From Chloroflexota bacterium (GTDB taxonomy: Bacteria; Chloroflexota; Limnocylindria; Limnocylindrales; CSP1-4): DNA of 64,000 nt. Location: contig JAJZRG010000010.1 of NCBI GenBank assembly GCA_021802825.1, positions 1 to 64,000 of the forward strand, in the 5' to 3' direction. Every line of letters starts with the position of its first letter. The stretch's first letter is position 1. Made by a program: the position numbers and the translations under genes. Shown here one piece after another: positions 1-7,939 of this stretch. A model generated the notes under the pieces. The model was not told the origin of the DNA, made no database searches, and saw nothing but the letters and a program-made list of their open reading frames with translations.

Positions 1-145
1 GGCCGAGTCGTGCCGGGGTCGCCGCGCGCAGCGGCGCGCGCGGGTCCCGGCCCGAGCCGGGGGCCCGCGGCGCCGCCCGTGCGCGCGGGGGGCGGCCCCT
101 GACCCCGACGCGACTCAGCCGGCGAGGGACCGGCGGATCGGGGCG
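1..145. other. GC-rich non-coding end of window
   Basis: No coding frame is recognisable here. The stretch lies downstream of the last gene of the cytochrome operon, which is transcribed leftwards. It is almost entirely G and C and can form hairpins, for example CCCGGC at 46-51 pairing with GCCGGG at 56-61. No T tract follows on either strand, so a classical intrinsic terminator is not supported. Confidence 0.4.
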
Positions 146-1849
146 CTAGGACCCTCCGGGTGGCCTGAGGATGTGTCCCTCGAGCGGCCATGAGAGGCCG
201 CTCGCAAGGCCGTCAGGGCCTCCAACCGAGCCCTGCAGGAATGGCGTGGTCACCGGCAGCACCTGGTTCCTCCCGTGGCAGGTGGCGCAGAACACCGGCT
301 GGTGGCAGTAGGCGCAGGCCTGGTTGCCCTGATTGCGGATGACTGCGGCGTGGTTGGTCGCCATCGCGTCGTGGTCAACCGTGACCGCGCCTGTGGAGTG
401 GCAGTTCACGCAGTAGTCCACCGCGTGGCACTGGCCGCAGTCCTGACCGCCGGGGTTCACACTCGTGGCGGCCGACTTGTGCTTGAAGACCCAGAGGGCG
501 TCGTTGTGCGTCGCGGGCGGCTCGCCGAGCGGCAGGCTCGCCACCTGGCCGATCTGGGGGAAGGTATGGCAGGTGTCGCAGGTGGAGGGGATGACCTCCT
601 TGGTGACCTGGCCGCCAACCTCCTTGTAGTGGCCGCCATCGTGGCAGCGGAAGCAGCCCGGGAAGTCAAGGTGCCCCAGATTGTTCGGATACGTCTTCGC
701 GCTCACCTTCATCTCGGGCGTCGCGGTGAGGCGGTACAGCGTCTTGATCTCGGCTACGGCGCCGGCGATCTGGTTCGCCTTCGACTGGGCCAGCGGCGGG
801 TAGTTGAGCGCGTAGAACGCGGGCAGCTTGTCAGCCTCCGCGTCGGCCGCGGCGACGTCCGGATAGCTGCCGTACAGGATCCGCATCGCCTCGCGCTTGA
901 CGAAGGGCAGGGTCTTGTCGATCTTGCCCGCGGTCATCGCCTCGTCCACGCCGTTGCGCGGGTTCGCGATGTCGTGGCCGGCGCGGTTGTGGCAGTCGTA
1001 GCAGGACATCGTGGTTGGGCTCTCACCCGACTTGATCGCCTCCACCTCGGGCACCACATCGCCGCTGTCCTTGACCTTCGACTGCGAGACATAGTTCACC
1101 ACGGAGCCGTCGGGCTGCGTCGCCTCGACGTAGTCCACGATCTGGGACCGAGGGTCCGAGCTGTAGAAGGTCACGTTCCGGAGCACGTGCCAGTGCACGC
1201 TGCGGCTGACGTCGAATGGGTCGCCGCCTCCCGGCCGGATCAGCAGGCCAACGAACTGGGGGGTGTTTGCCGAGTCCTCGGTGTAGACGGTCTGGGTCTT
1301 GAGGGTCATGACCGCAGTTCGCGTGACACCGTGGCAGCCCTCGCAGGTCTCGCTCGCGGGCGGCATGTTCGCGTGGTCGGGCGGCGGAATAGGAGTGGGG
1401 TAGGAGCCCAGCACGACCTCGATCAGCTGCTTGGTGCCGTTGATCTTGGCCTTGACCCAACCCATGATGCCGGGCTCCACGTGGCACTCGGCACAGGCCA
1501 CGCTCTTGTGCGGGCCGGCCTCGTAGGCCTGGAGCTCGGGCGACATCGTGTGGCAGCGGCCGCAGAAGTCGGCCGTCTCGGTCCAGTGGATCAGCGACAC
1601 CGACGTGAAGACGGCGACGCCGCCGATCGCCGAGAGGACCAGCAGCAGCGCGAACAGGCCGCGCCGCGAGCTGGGCAAGCGGGGACGGCGCCCGCGTAGG
1701 TAGAACGGGTTGCGGCGCCGCCTTGGCTGGGGGCCGGCCTCGTCGGCCCCCACCGGTTCGGGCGCGGGAGGGACGTCCGCCCCGTCGCGCCCGGCAGTGC
1801 CCAGCACGGGATCGGGCTGGGGCTCGGCGGGCTCGGCGGGTTCGCTCAT
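146..1849 (-). CDS. Membrane-anchored decaheme cytochrome c, NapC/NirT type N-terminus
   Basis: A 567-residue protein with a Pro/Ala-rich cytoplasmic N-terminus, one membrane helix at about residues 64-86 and ten CxxCH heme-binding motifs starting at residues 96, 119, 169, 283, 399, 424, 471, 480, 512 and 521. The helix followed at once by heme motifs is the NapC/NirT/NrfH arrangement of quinol-oxidising cytochromes, but those usually carry four or five hemes, so the C-terminal half is an extension with clustered heme pairs. Inferred role: moving electrons from the quinone pool to periplasmic or extracellular acceptors. It is the last gene of the cytochrome maturation operon, 16 bp after the thioredoxin gene, with a TGAGG ribosome site before ATG. 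The electron acceptor cannot be deduced from sequence. Confidence 0.9.
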   Translation of the reverse strand: MSEPAEPAEPQPDPVLGTAGRDGADVPPAPEPVGADEAGPQPRRRRNPFYLRGRRPRLPSSRRGLFALLLVLSAIGGVAVFTSVSLIHWTETADFCGRCHTMSPELQAYEAGPHKSVACAECHVEPGIMGWVKAKINGTKQLIEVVLGSYPTPIPPPDHANMPPASETCEGCHGVTRTAVMTLKTQTVYTEDSANTPQFVGLLIRPGGGDPFDVSRSVHWHVLRNVTFYSSDPRSQIVDYVEATQPDGSVVNYVSQSKVKDSGDVVPEVEAIKSGESPTTMSCYDCHNRAGHDIANPRNGVDEAMTAGKIDKTLPFVKREAMRILYGSYPDVAAADAEADKLPAFYALNYPPLAQSKANQIAGAVAEIKTLYRLTATPEMKVSAKTYPNNLGHLDFPGCFRCHDGGHYKEVGGQVTKEVIPSTCDTCHTFPQIGQVASLPLGEPPATHNDALWVFKHKSAATSVNPGGQDCGQCHAVDYCVNCHSTGAVTVDHDAMATNHAAVIRNQGNQACAYCHQPVFCATCHGRNQVLPVTTPFLQGSVGGPDGLASGLSWPLEGHILRPPGGS

Positions 1850-1865
1850 GCTTGCCTCAGTAGCT

Positions 1866-2477
1866 CTACTTGCCCAGGATCGCCTGGATCTCCCGGTCCA
1901 TGGTCGCGACGTCCAGGGCGCCGATCCTGACGTCCTTGATCTTCCCGTCGGCCCCGATGAAGAAGTGGGTCGGGATGCCCATCGTGCGGTAGGTGCTCGC
2001 GATGACGGTGCGCTGGTCCACCACGATCGGGAAGGTCAGGCTCGCCCGCCCGGCATAGCCGGCAACGTCGGACGCCGACTCGCTGATGAACACCCCGAGG
2101 ATGCTCAGCCCCTGCGGCCGGTACTTCTGGTACGCGGCCTGCACGTCGGGCGCCTCCGCACGGCAGTCCGGGCACCACGAGGCGCCGAACGTCAGCCACA
2201 GCGGCTTGCCGGCATAGTCCGAGAGCTTCACGGTCTTGCCGTCGTAGGTGGTCGCGGTGAAGTCGGGCGGGATCCCGCCGACCGTCGGCGCCGCGTTCGC
2301 GACGTCACCGGTGAGGTTGACCTGCGTCAGGCCGTCGCTGCCCTGGCCCGCGCCCCCGATGAGGAAGGCCGCCAGGCCGATCACCACGGCGGCGACCACG
2401 AGGACGACGACGGTCTGCAGCCGCCCGGCGGACCGCCCCGTCGCCGGGGTCTGTGCCGCGGCCTCTGCTGCGTTCAT
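1866..2477 (-). CDS. resA: TlpA/ResA-type membrane-anchored thioredoxin
   Basis: 203 residues: one N-terminal membrane helix at about residues 20-42, then a periplasmic thioredoxin fold with the redox motif WCPDC and a cis-proline segment (MGIPTHF). Proteins of this family reduce apocytochrome CxxCH cysteines before heme attachment, taking electrons from CcdA. CcdA, ResB and CcsA lie directly upstream in the same operon, which supports that role. I place the start at the ATG at 2477, preceded by GAAGGGAA about 10 bases upstream; the frame stays open further upstream, but that part is antisense to nothing and only overlaps the ccsA gene out of frame. The short gap to ccsA (29 bp) indicates co-transcription. 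Confidence 0.88.
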   Translation of the reverse strand: MNAAEAAAQTPATGRSAGRLQTVVVLVVAAVVIGLAAFLIGGAGQGSDGLTQVNLTGDVANAAPTVGGIPPDFTATTYDGKTVKLSDYAGKPLWLTFGASWCPDCRAEAPDVQAAYQKYRPQGLSILGVFISESASDVAGYAGRASLTFPIVVDQRTVIASTYRTMGIPTHFFIGADGKIKDVRIGALDVATMDREIQAILGK

Positions 2478-2506
2478 GGACTTCACGTTCCCTTCGCGCG
2501 CGGCGG

Positions 2507-3391
2507 CTACGTGAGGCCGGAGTAGCTGTGGAGCCCGCCGAAGAACAGGTTGCCGAAGTAGGTGAACAGGACCGCGGCGAAACCCAAGACCAGGAGCAAG
2601 GCCGCCCGCTGGCCGCGCCAGCCGCGCACGACGCGGGCGTGGAGGTAGGCGCCGTAGATGAGCCACGTCACGAGCGACGCGGTCTCCTTGGGATCCCAGC
2701 TCCAGTAGGTGCCCCAGGCCGTGTTCGCCCAGACGGCGCCGAGGATGATCGTGAGGGTGAGGAACGGGTAGCCGACCACGACCGCGCGGTAGCCGATCTC
2801 GTCGAGGACCTGGGGCTTCGGGAGGCCCCATCGCCCGCCATCGGGCTGGACGAGGTACAGCAGCGCCGCGCCGAAGGCGATGGCGAACGAGCCGTAGGCG
2901 ACGATCGCGACCGCGACGTGGACCGTGAGCAGGAGGTTGTTCTGGAGCGCGGGGACGAGCGGCTCGATGGTGCTCGGGATGGTCCAGGCGTACAGCATCA
3001 TGACCAGCGCGACCGGCATGGCGATCAGCGCCAGGACGCGCTGGTGGTACTTGCGCTCGAAGTACATGTAGGAGACGAGCACGCCCAGCGCGAACGCCAG
3101 CGAGAACTCGTACATGTTCTGGAACGGTCCGTGGCCGGTGGCGATCGCCCGGAAGACCAGTGCGAAGGACAGGGTGACCACGGCGAGCCAGCCGACGATG
3201 GTCGCGTAGCTCCCGATGCCGGCGGTGCGCGGCCCGGTCATGAAGCCCACCGCGGGCGTCGTCGTCTCCATGCCCGCGGTGCGCATCCGGGTCGCCCGCA
3301 GGCCCGACAGCGCGTACCCCAGGTACAGCACGGTCGCCATCACGGTCCACAGGATGCTCGCGATCACGAAGTACCAGGACAGCTTCTCCAT
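2507..3391 (-). CDS. ccsA: CcsA/ResC cytochrome c assembly protein (system II heme handling)
   Basis: 294 residues and about eight hydrophobic segments. The heme-handling WWD-type signature is at about 221-237 (WGTYWSWDPKET), and conserved flanking histidines are visible at 158, 251 and 288. Known role of the family: with ResB it forms the system II synthase that exports heme and attaches it covalently to CxxCH apocytochromes on the outer face of the membrane. The ATG at 3391 has a good ribosome site (GAGGAAGG) which overlaps the end of resB; an in-frame extension upstream would overlap resB and is rejected. Neighbours are resB upstream and resA downstream. Confidence 0.93.
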   Translation of the reverse strand: MEKLSWYFVIASILWTVMATVLYLGYALSGLRATRMRTAGMETTTPAVGFMTGPRTAGIGSYATIVGWLAVVTLSFALVFRAIATGHGPFQNMYEFSLAFALGVLVSYMYFERKYHQRVLALIAMPVALVMMLYAWTIPSTIEPLVPALQNNLLLTVHVAVAIVAYGSFAIAFGAALLYLVQPDGGRWGLPKPQVLDEIGYRAVVVGYPFLTLTIILGAVWANTAWGTYWSWDPKETASLVTWLIYGAYLHARVVRGWRGQRAALLLVLGFAAVLFTYFGNLFFGGLHSYSGLT

Positions 3392-3404
3392 CGGTGGACC
3401 TTCC

Positions 3405-5021
3405 TCAGGCTTCGGCCGGCGACTGGAGCGCCGCACGGATGTCGGTGACGAGATCTTCGAAGTCGGTGCCCAGCGCCGCGTCACGGCGCCCCAGGCTGGC
3501 CATGGACAGCACGGTCATCGCGCCCCGTGACGAGATGCGCGCCCACACCCGCCGCTGCGGTAGCAGGAACACCAGCGTGAACCCCACGAACAGGAGCAGC
3601 GCGCCCAGCCAGACCAGGTACTGGCCGGGGTCGCGGCTGATCGAGAGGACCGTGTACTTGGCCTCCCGGTCGAAGGTGACCGTGTACCTGCCAAGCGGCT
3701 GCGGCTTGCCCTGATCGAGGACCTTGGCGTCGCTTGCGGCGCTGGCCCCCGAGCTGTAGAGGACGGCCTGGACCTGACCCGGCTGGATGGTCGAGTCGCT
3801 CGTGCCGTTGGTGGCGAAGACGTTGATCGTGTCGCCGGTTCCCGGGAGCGTCAGGGTCCCGGCCCTCCGGTCGGAGCCGTCCGTGGAGGACCCGTCGAGC
3901 GGCATGCCCTCGCTGTACACGGTTGCGCCGGCTGCGTCCTTGACCGTCAGGACGACTGCCGGGCCGAACGCCCGCTGGTAGTAGGTCGAGCCGTCGTAGG
4001 TCAGCGGCTCGTTGACGCGGATCGTCTGCGCCGCCACCTGCTGGCCGTCCTTGAGCAGCACGACCTGGCTCGTGTAGTCGCTGGGGGCGCCGTTCGTGGT
4101 GTTGTAGCTGTCGGTGAAGTCGATCAGCTTGAGCGACAGCCCCGCCGCCGTGCCCGTGAGCACGGTGCTCCCCTCCGGCACCACGAAGTACTGGTTCTTG
4201 TAGCCCCACGAGGTGCCGATGATGGCGCCCAGCAGGATCAGCACCAGCGAGATGTGACCGGCCAGCGAGGCGAAGGCCATGAACCGGTACCGGTCGGCAT
4301 AGAGGTGGACCGTGCCATCGTCCTGGACGAGCGTGCGGTAGTGGCGCTTCCGGAGCACCGAGCTGAGCCGCTCGAGGGCCTCGGGCGCAGGCGCGTGGGC
4401 CACGATCGTCTCGCGCTGCGGCGCGTGCTCGAAGAAGCCCGGGCCGACGTCCACGCGGGGCTTCGTTGCCGTGCGCCAGGCGCCCGGGATCCGGTGCACC
4501 GAGCACGCGATCAGGCTGATCGTCAGCGCCGCGACCAGGACTCGGAACAGCAGCGAGTTGAAGGCGTTGAACAGGCCGATACCGTCAGTTGCCAGCGCGA
4601 TCCCGCCGATCGCCCCAATCGCCAGGCCGGCGAGGCCGAGGCCCACGAACTCGCCGTCATCCAGGAAGCGGACGATGGCGAGGCACAGCAGCCCGATGCC
4701 GATGGCCAGCGTGAGCACATTGGGGGCGTAGACGAGGACAGCCGTCCAGCCGCCGAAGCGGGGCCGGACCGAGTCGAGCCACTGCGACCTCGTGGACGGA
4801 TCGTCTCCCATGCCGGTGGGGACCTGGAGCACCAGGGAACCCGCCACGCACAGGACGGCGAGGGCGATCATCAGCACCATCGCGACGCGCATGGACGTGA
4901 GGGCGTGCCACAGCGCCTCGAGCGCCACGTCGATCCAGTCGACTGCGCTTCGCCCGGCCGCCGCCTGGCCGGCCGCGACCGCCGCTGGCTGAAGCGGCGG
5001 AGTGCGAACCTCGTGGGCCAT
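3405..5021 (-). CDS. resB: ResB-like cytochrome c biogenesis protein
   Basis: 538 residues. Several membrane helices are clustered in the N-terminal 180 residues, another lies around 255-280, and a last one follows near residue 475 after a large periplasmic region, the ResB/Ccs1 layout. It is the partner of CcsA in the system II heme-attachment complex. The ATG at 5021 is preceded by a perfect AGGAGGT site that overlaps the stop codon of ccdA, so the two genes are translationally linked. The reading frame can be traced further upstream, but only as an antisense-like extension inside ccdA. The order ccdA-resB-ccsA-resA is the classical system II order. Confidence 0.9.
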   Translation of the reverse strand: MAHEVRTPPLQPAAVAAGQAAAGRSAVDWIDVALEALWHALTSMRVAMVLMIALAVLCVAGSLVLQVPTGMGDDPSTRSQWLDSVRPRFGGWTAVLVYAPNVLTLAIGIGLLCLAIVRFLDDGEFVGLGLAGLAIGAIGGIALATDGIGLFNAFNSLLFRVLVAALTISLIACSVHRIPGAWRTATKPRVDVGPGFFEHAPQRETIVAHAPAPEALERLSSVLRKRHYRTLVQDDGTVHLYADRYRFMAFASLAGHISLVLILLGAIIGTSWGYKNQYFVVPEGSTVLTGTAAGLSLKLIDFTDSYNTTNGAPSDYTSQVVLLKDGQQVAAQTIRVNEPLTYDGSTYYQRAFGPAVVLTVKDAAGATVYSEGMPLDGSSTDGSDRRAGTLTLPGTGDTINVFATNGTSDSTIQPGQVQAVLYSSGASAASDAKVLDQGKPQPLGRYTVTFDREAKYTVLSISRDPGQYLVWLGALLLFVGFTLVFLLPQRRVWARISSRGAMTVLSMASLGRRDAALGTDFEDLVTDIRAALQSPAEA

Positions 5022-5035
5022 CTCGGACGACCTCC

Positions 5036-5803
5036 TTACAGGCCCAGCGGCGAGGTGAACTGCGCCAGCTGGCCGAGCATGTTGGTGAGCATCAGTGCGC
5101 CGAGCACGATCAGGAGCAGGCCCGTGACCGTGGAGACGGCGGTGTGGTGGCGGCCGAGCCAGCTCAGTCGGCGGCTGACCCAGGAGGCGCCCATGGCCAC
5201 GGCCATGAACGGCACGGCCAGCCCTGCCGCGTAGGCGACGAGCAGGGCGGTCCCGACCGCGACGGACGAGCTGACGGTCGCGAGACCGAGGATGCCGCCG
5301 AGGACCGGGCCGATGCACGGGCTCCAGCCGGCTGCGAACAGCAGGCCGAAGGCGAACGAGCGGCCGTAGCCCGGGCGCGCCGTTGAGCCGACCACGCCGG
5401 TCCCGCCCGCCCCGGCGAGCACGAGCCCGCCGCCCGGCCCGCCGCCCATCGAGGGCATGACGCGGGTGTCACGCCACAGCGCGCGGATGTTGATCAGTCC
5501 GGCCACCTGGAGGCCCATGACGATCAGCAGGGCGCCGCCGATCGAGTTGAGGATGCGGCGGTCGAGGAATACGCCCAGGGTCCCGATCAGGGCCCAGAAC
5601 GCGACGAACGCGAGCGAGAATCCGAGCACGAACGCCAGGCCGTGGGCTGCGGCGGGGCGGCGGTCGCCGGTGCCCTCTCCGGTCGCGCCCACCATGTAGC
5701 TGACGTACGCGGGGACGAGCGGCAGGCAGCAGGGCGACGCGAACGACACGACGCCGCCGACGAAGGCGATGCCGAGCCCGAACGCGTTGCCGAGGTCGAT
5801 CAC
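5036..5803 (-). CDS. ccdA: CcdA thiol-disulfide transporter for cytochrome c maturation
   Basis: 255 residues with six predicted membrane helices. The two redox cysteine regions of the CcdA/DsbD-beta family are present: SFASPCCLPLVPAY near residues 20-33 and WSPCIGPVLG in the middle. Family role: carries reducing equivalents across the cytoplasmic membrane from thioredoxin to ResA-type proteins. It begins 4 bp after the TPR/cupredoxin gene and its stop overlaps the ribosome site of resB. A Gly/Ala-rich loop of about 25 residues before the second cysteine region is longer than usual. Confidence 0.92.
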   Translation of the reverse strand: MIDLGNAFGLGIAFVGGVVSFASPCCLPLVPAYVSYMVGATGEGTGDRRPAAAHGLAFVLGFSLAFVAFWALIGTLGVFLDRRILNSIGGALLIVMGLQVAGLINIRALWRDTRVMPSMGGGPGGGLVLAGAGGTGVVGSTARPGYGRSFAFGLLFAAGWSPCIGPVLGGILGLATVSSSVAVGTALLVAYAAGLAVPFMAVAMGASWVSRRLSWLGRHHTAVSTVTGLLLIVLGALMLTNMLGQLAQFTSPLGL

Positions 5804-5807
5804 CGAC

Positions 5808-7373
5808 TCAGCTCCCCACCACGAGGGTGCCGTTCATCGTCGTCGGGTGGATCGAGCAGGTGAACGTGTAGGTGCCGGCGGCGAGGGCGGGGACGGCGTA
5901 GTCCACCGTCGCGGGACCGGTCACGAGATCGCCCTTGAACACCGTCTTGCCCGACGCGTCCCTGATCATGATGTCGTGCGGCAACCCCGAGTCCTGGTTG
6001 TCGTAGTGGATCGTGAAGGCCGTGTTGGCCGGGGCGCTGACGGTGCCGTTGACGAAGGCGAGGCCCTTGGCCGTCTCGTTGACCACGTTGGCGGCGGGCG
6101 ATGCGGCGGCGCCGGAGCCGGCGGGGGACGCACTGCCGGAGGGAGTCGCGGAGCCCGAGGCGGCGGGTGTGCCGGAGGCAGCCGGGATCATCGACGCCTT
6201 GACGAGCGAGTCCAGGTGCTGCTTGACGATCTGCGCGAGCTGCGTCGTCGCGTCGATCGCGACGACCTGGTTCCACTCGCTCTGGACGCCCGCGAAGTCA
6301 GGCGTGGCCGAGTTGAGGTACAGGAACCCGAGGTCGTAGTGGACCTCCTGCGCCTGGGCTTTGTCGGTGGGCTTGAGGTCCACGACCTGCTTCCAGGTCT
6401 TCTCGGCGTTGGCGTCGTCGCCCGCGTTGTAGTAGGTGGCGCCGCGCGCCAGGAGGAGGGCGACGTTCTTGGGATCGACAGCGAGCGCCTTGTCGTAGAA
6501 GGTCGCCGCGTTCACCCAGTCGTTTCCCTTGAAGTACTCGTCACCGAGCGACTGGAGCGTTGCACGATCCTTCGGGCTGGCCTGGTACTGCGTCATCAGG
6601 GCGGCGATCCGGGTCATGTCAACGGCCGGGCCCGATGCGCTCGGCGCCGCCGAGGACTGGCCCTGCCCGATGCCGCCGTTGGCGGGGCCGCCAAGGCTGA
6701 ACACGAACGGGACCACCACAAGGCCGATCATGACAACGGCCAGGGCCGCGGAGGCGAGGATCGCGACGACCTTCCAGGGGTTGCTGCCCGGTGCCCGTGC
6801 GGCCACGGGCGCGGCAGCCCGCTGCCTGGCCGTCCGCGTGTGCTTTCGGGATGCGGTGCCGGCCGCCGTTCCCGCGCCGACCGAAGCGGGAGCCGACGCA
6901 GGCTTGGGCGCCTTGCCGGCCTTGCCGCCGCTCGTGAGGTCGCGGTGGGCGCCTGGCGTGACCGACGCGAACAGCGCGTCGATGTCGTCGGTGTCCGTGT
7001 CGTCCTCGGAGTCGACCGGCGCGTCCGCGACGGGATCGGCCGCCGCGAGGGCGGCCTCGACCGCGGGAACGGAGTCCCGGCGGGCCGGAGGTGTCGCCGG
7101 CCCGCCGGGTACGACCGTCGGCGGCCTCATCGGGCTCCTGAGGGCTGAGCCCTCGAGACCGACCGGGTCGGTAAGCTGGAGGTACGCCTCGTCGAGCGCG
7201 GCGGCCTGGGCACGGGCCCAGCCTGTGAGGCTCGGGGGCGCAGCCGCGAGGAACTGGCTCACGGCAAGGTGGAGCTGGTCGACGTCCTCGGGCGACGCAC
7301 TCGGCGGGAGGCCGAGCCACGCGAGCAGCTCGTTCTCCGCAGCGACGCGGCCGGACGTCGTGGAGGTGCTCAT
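5808..7373 (-). CDS. TPR protein fused to a C-terminal cupredoxin, with a J-domain-like N-terminus
   Basis: 521 residues in an unusual order. Residues 12-70 form a small helical region resembling a degenerate J domain, without the HPD motif. A low-complexity acidic/Ala-rich stretch follows, then one membrane helix at about 201-227, TPR-like repeats at about 255-390, an Ala/Ser/Pro linker at 398-428, and a beta-rich domain at 430-521 with likely copper ligands H466, C506, H509 and M513 (type I, plastocyanin/auracyanin-like). Topology puts the TPRs and copper domain outside. By position at the head of the ccdA-resB-ccsA-resA operon it may be a CcmH/NrfG-like assembly scaffold that also transfers electrons. 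The fusion role is inference; the domains themselves are clearly visible. Confidence 0.82.
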   Translation of the reverse strand: MSTSTTSGRVAAENELLAWLGLPPSASPEDVDQLHLAVSQFLAAAPPSLTGWARAQAAALDEAYLQLTDPVGLEGSALRSPMRPPTVVPGGPATPPARRDSVPAVEAALAAADPVADAPVDSEDDTDTDDIDALFASVTPGAHRDLTSGGKAGKAPKPASAPASVGAGTAAGTASRKHTRTARQRAAAPVAARAPGSNPWKVVAILASAALAVVMIGLVVVPFVFSLGGPANGGIGQGQSSAAPSASGPAVDMTRIAALMTQYQASPKDRATLQSLGDEYFKGNDWVNAATFYDKALAVDPKNVALLLARGATYYNAGDDANAEKTWKQVVDLKPTDKAQAQEVHYDLGFLYLNSATPDFAGVQSEWNQVVAIDATTQLAQIVKQHLDSLVKASMIPAASGTPAASGSATPSGSASPAGSGAAASPAANVVNETAKGLAFVNGTVSAPANTAFTIHYDNQDSGLPHDIMIRDASGKTVFKGDLVTGPATVDYAVPALAAGTYTFTCSIHPTTMNGTLVVGS

Positions 7374-7680
7374 GCGCCGCCTTCAGGAACGCGCGCGCGG
7401 GCAGAGCCGCACGCAGGCTTGCGTATCATCGATTGCCCTCATCCAGTGCCGTGGGGGACCGCGGCTTGACACCTGGTACGAATTGTCCGGGCCGGAGGCC
7501 TGTACGCCCATCCGCCGGGGCGCACATTTCGGGTAGGACGGCGGAGGGCCAGAGGGTGGAGGGAAGCCGCTCCACCTGTATCGCTGGATACAGTCGCGAT
7601 CCGTCTCGCGTCCGCAGCGTCAGCGCATGGAACAGCGCTCGCCTCGGGGAGGCGGGGGCTGTCGATCGCTCAGCGCAATG

Positions 7681-7914
7681 GGCGCTGTCGAAGCCGCCGC
7701 CCCGGAGGCCGCCGGCGAACATGAGCCCGGAGCTGGTCCGAGTGGTCGTGCCCACCTGCGACGCGTTGACGGGCGTGTACCCCCCACCGTCCTGGGCGTC
7801 GGTGGTGGCGCCCGTGCCGGTGCTTCCGTGACAGGTGTGGCAGAGGCTCGGCTGCAAACTCCTGACAAGCAGGTTCGATGCTTGTAGGGTGTGCGCCCCG
7901 TGGCGGCCGGAGCA
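7681..7914 (-). pseudogene. Decayed fragment of a multiheme cytochrome
   Basis: Within an otherwise gene-free 566-bp gap (7374-7939) the minus strand encodes a stretch aligning by eye with the N-terminal part of the neighbouring multiheme cytochromes. It has a damaged first heme site reading CSGRH-GAHT where intact copies read CAGCH-RAHT, an intact second site LCHTCHG, then GATTDAQDG and a GGLRGGGFD segment that matches LKGGGFAN of the plus-strand cytochrome at 15999. The frame has no convincing start and loses similarity on both sides. I read it as the remains of a sixth cytochrome gene. The rest of the gap shows no gene, RNA or clear terminator. Confidence 0.6.
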
Positions 7915-7939
7915 GCCGCGCGCGGAGGCTACCTGCCGA

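Noticed and set aside
275..1699. Long plus-strand open frame opposite the decaheme cytochrome
   Set aside because: It is the complement of a gene with ten CxxCH motifs; its own translation is Arg/Val/Ala-rich with no domain. High GC leaves the opposite strand open.
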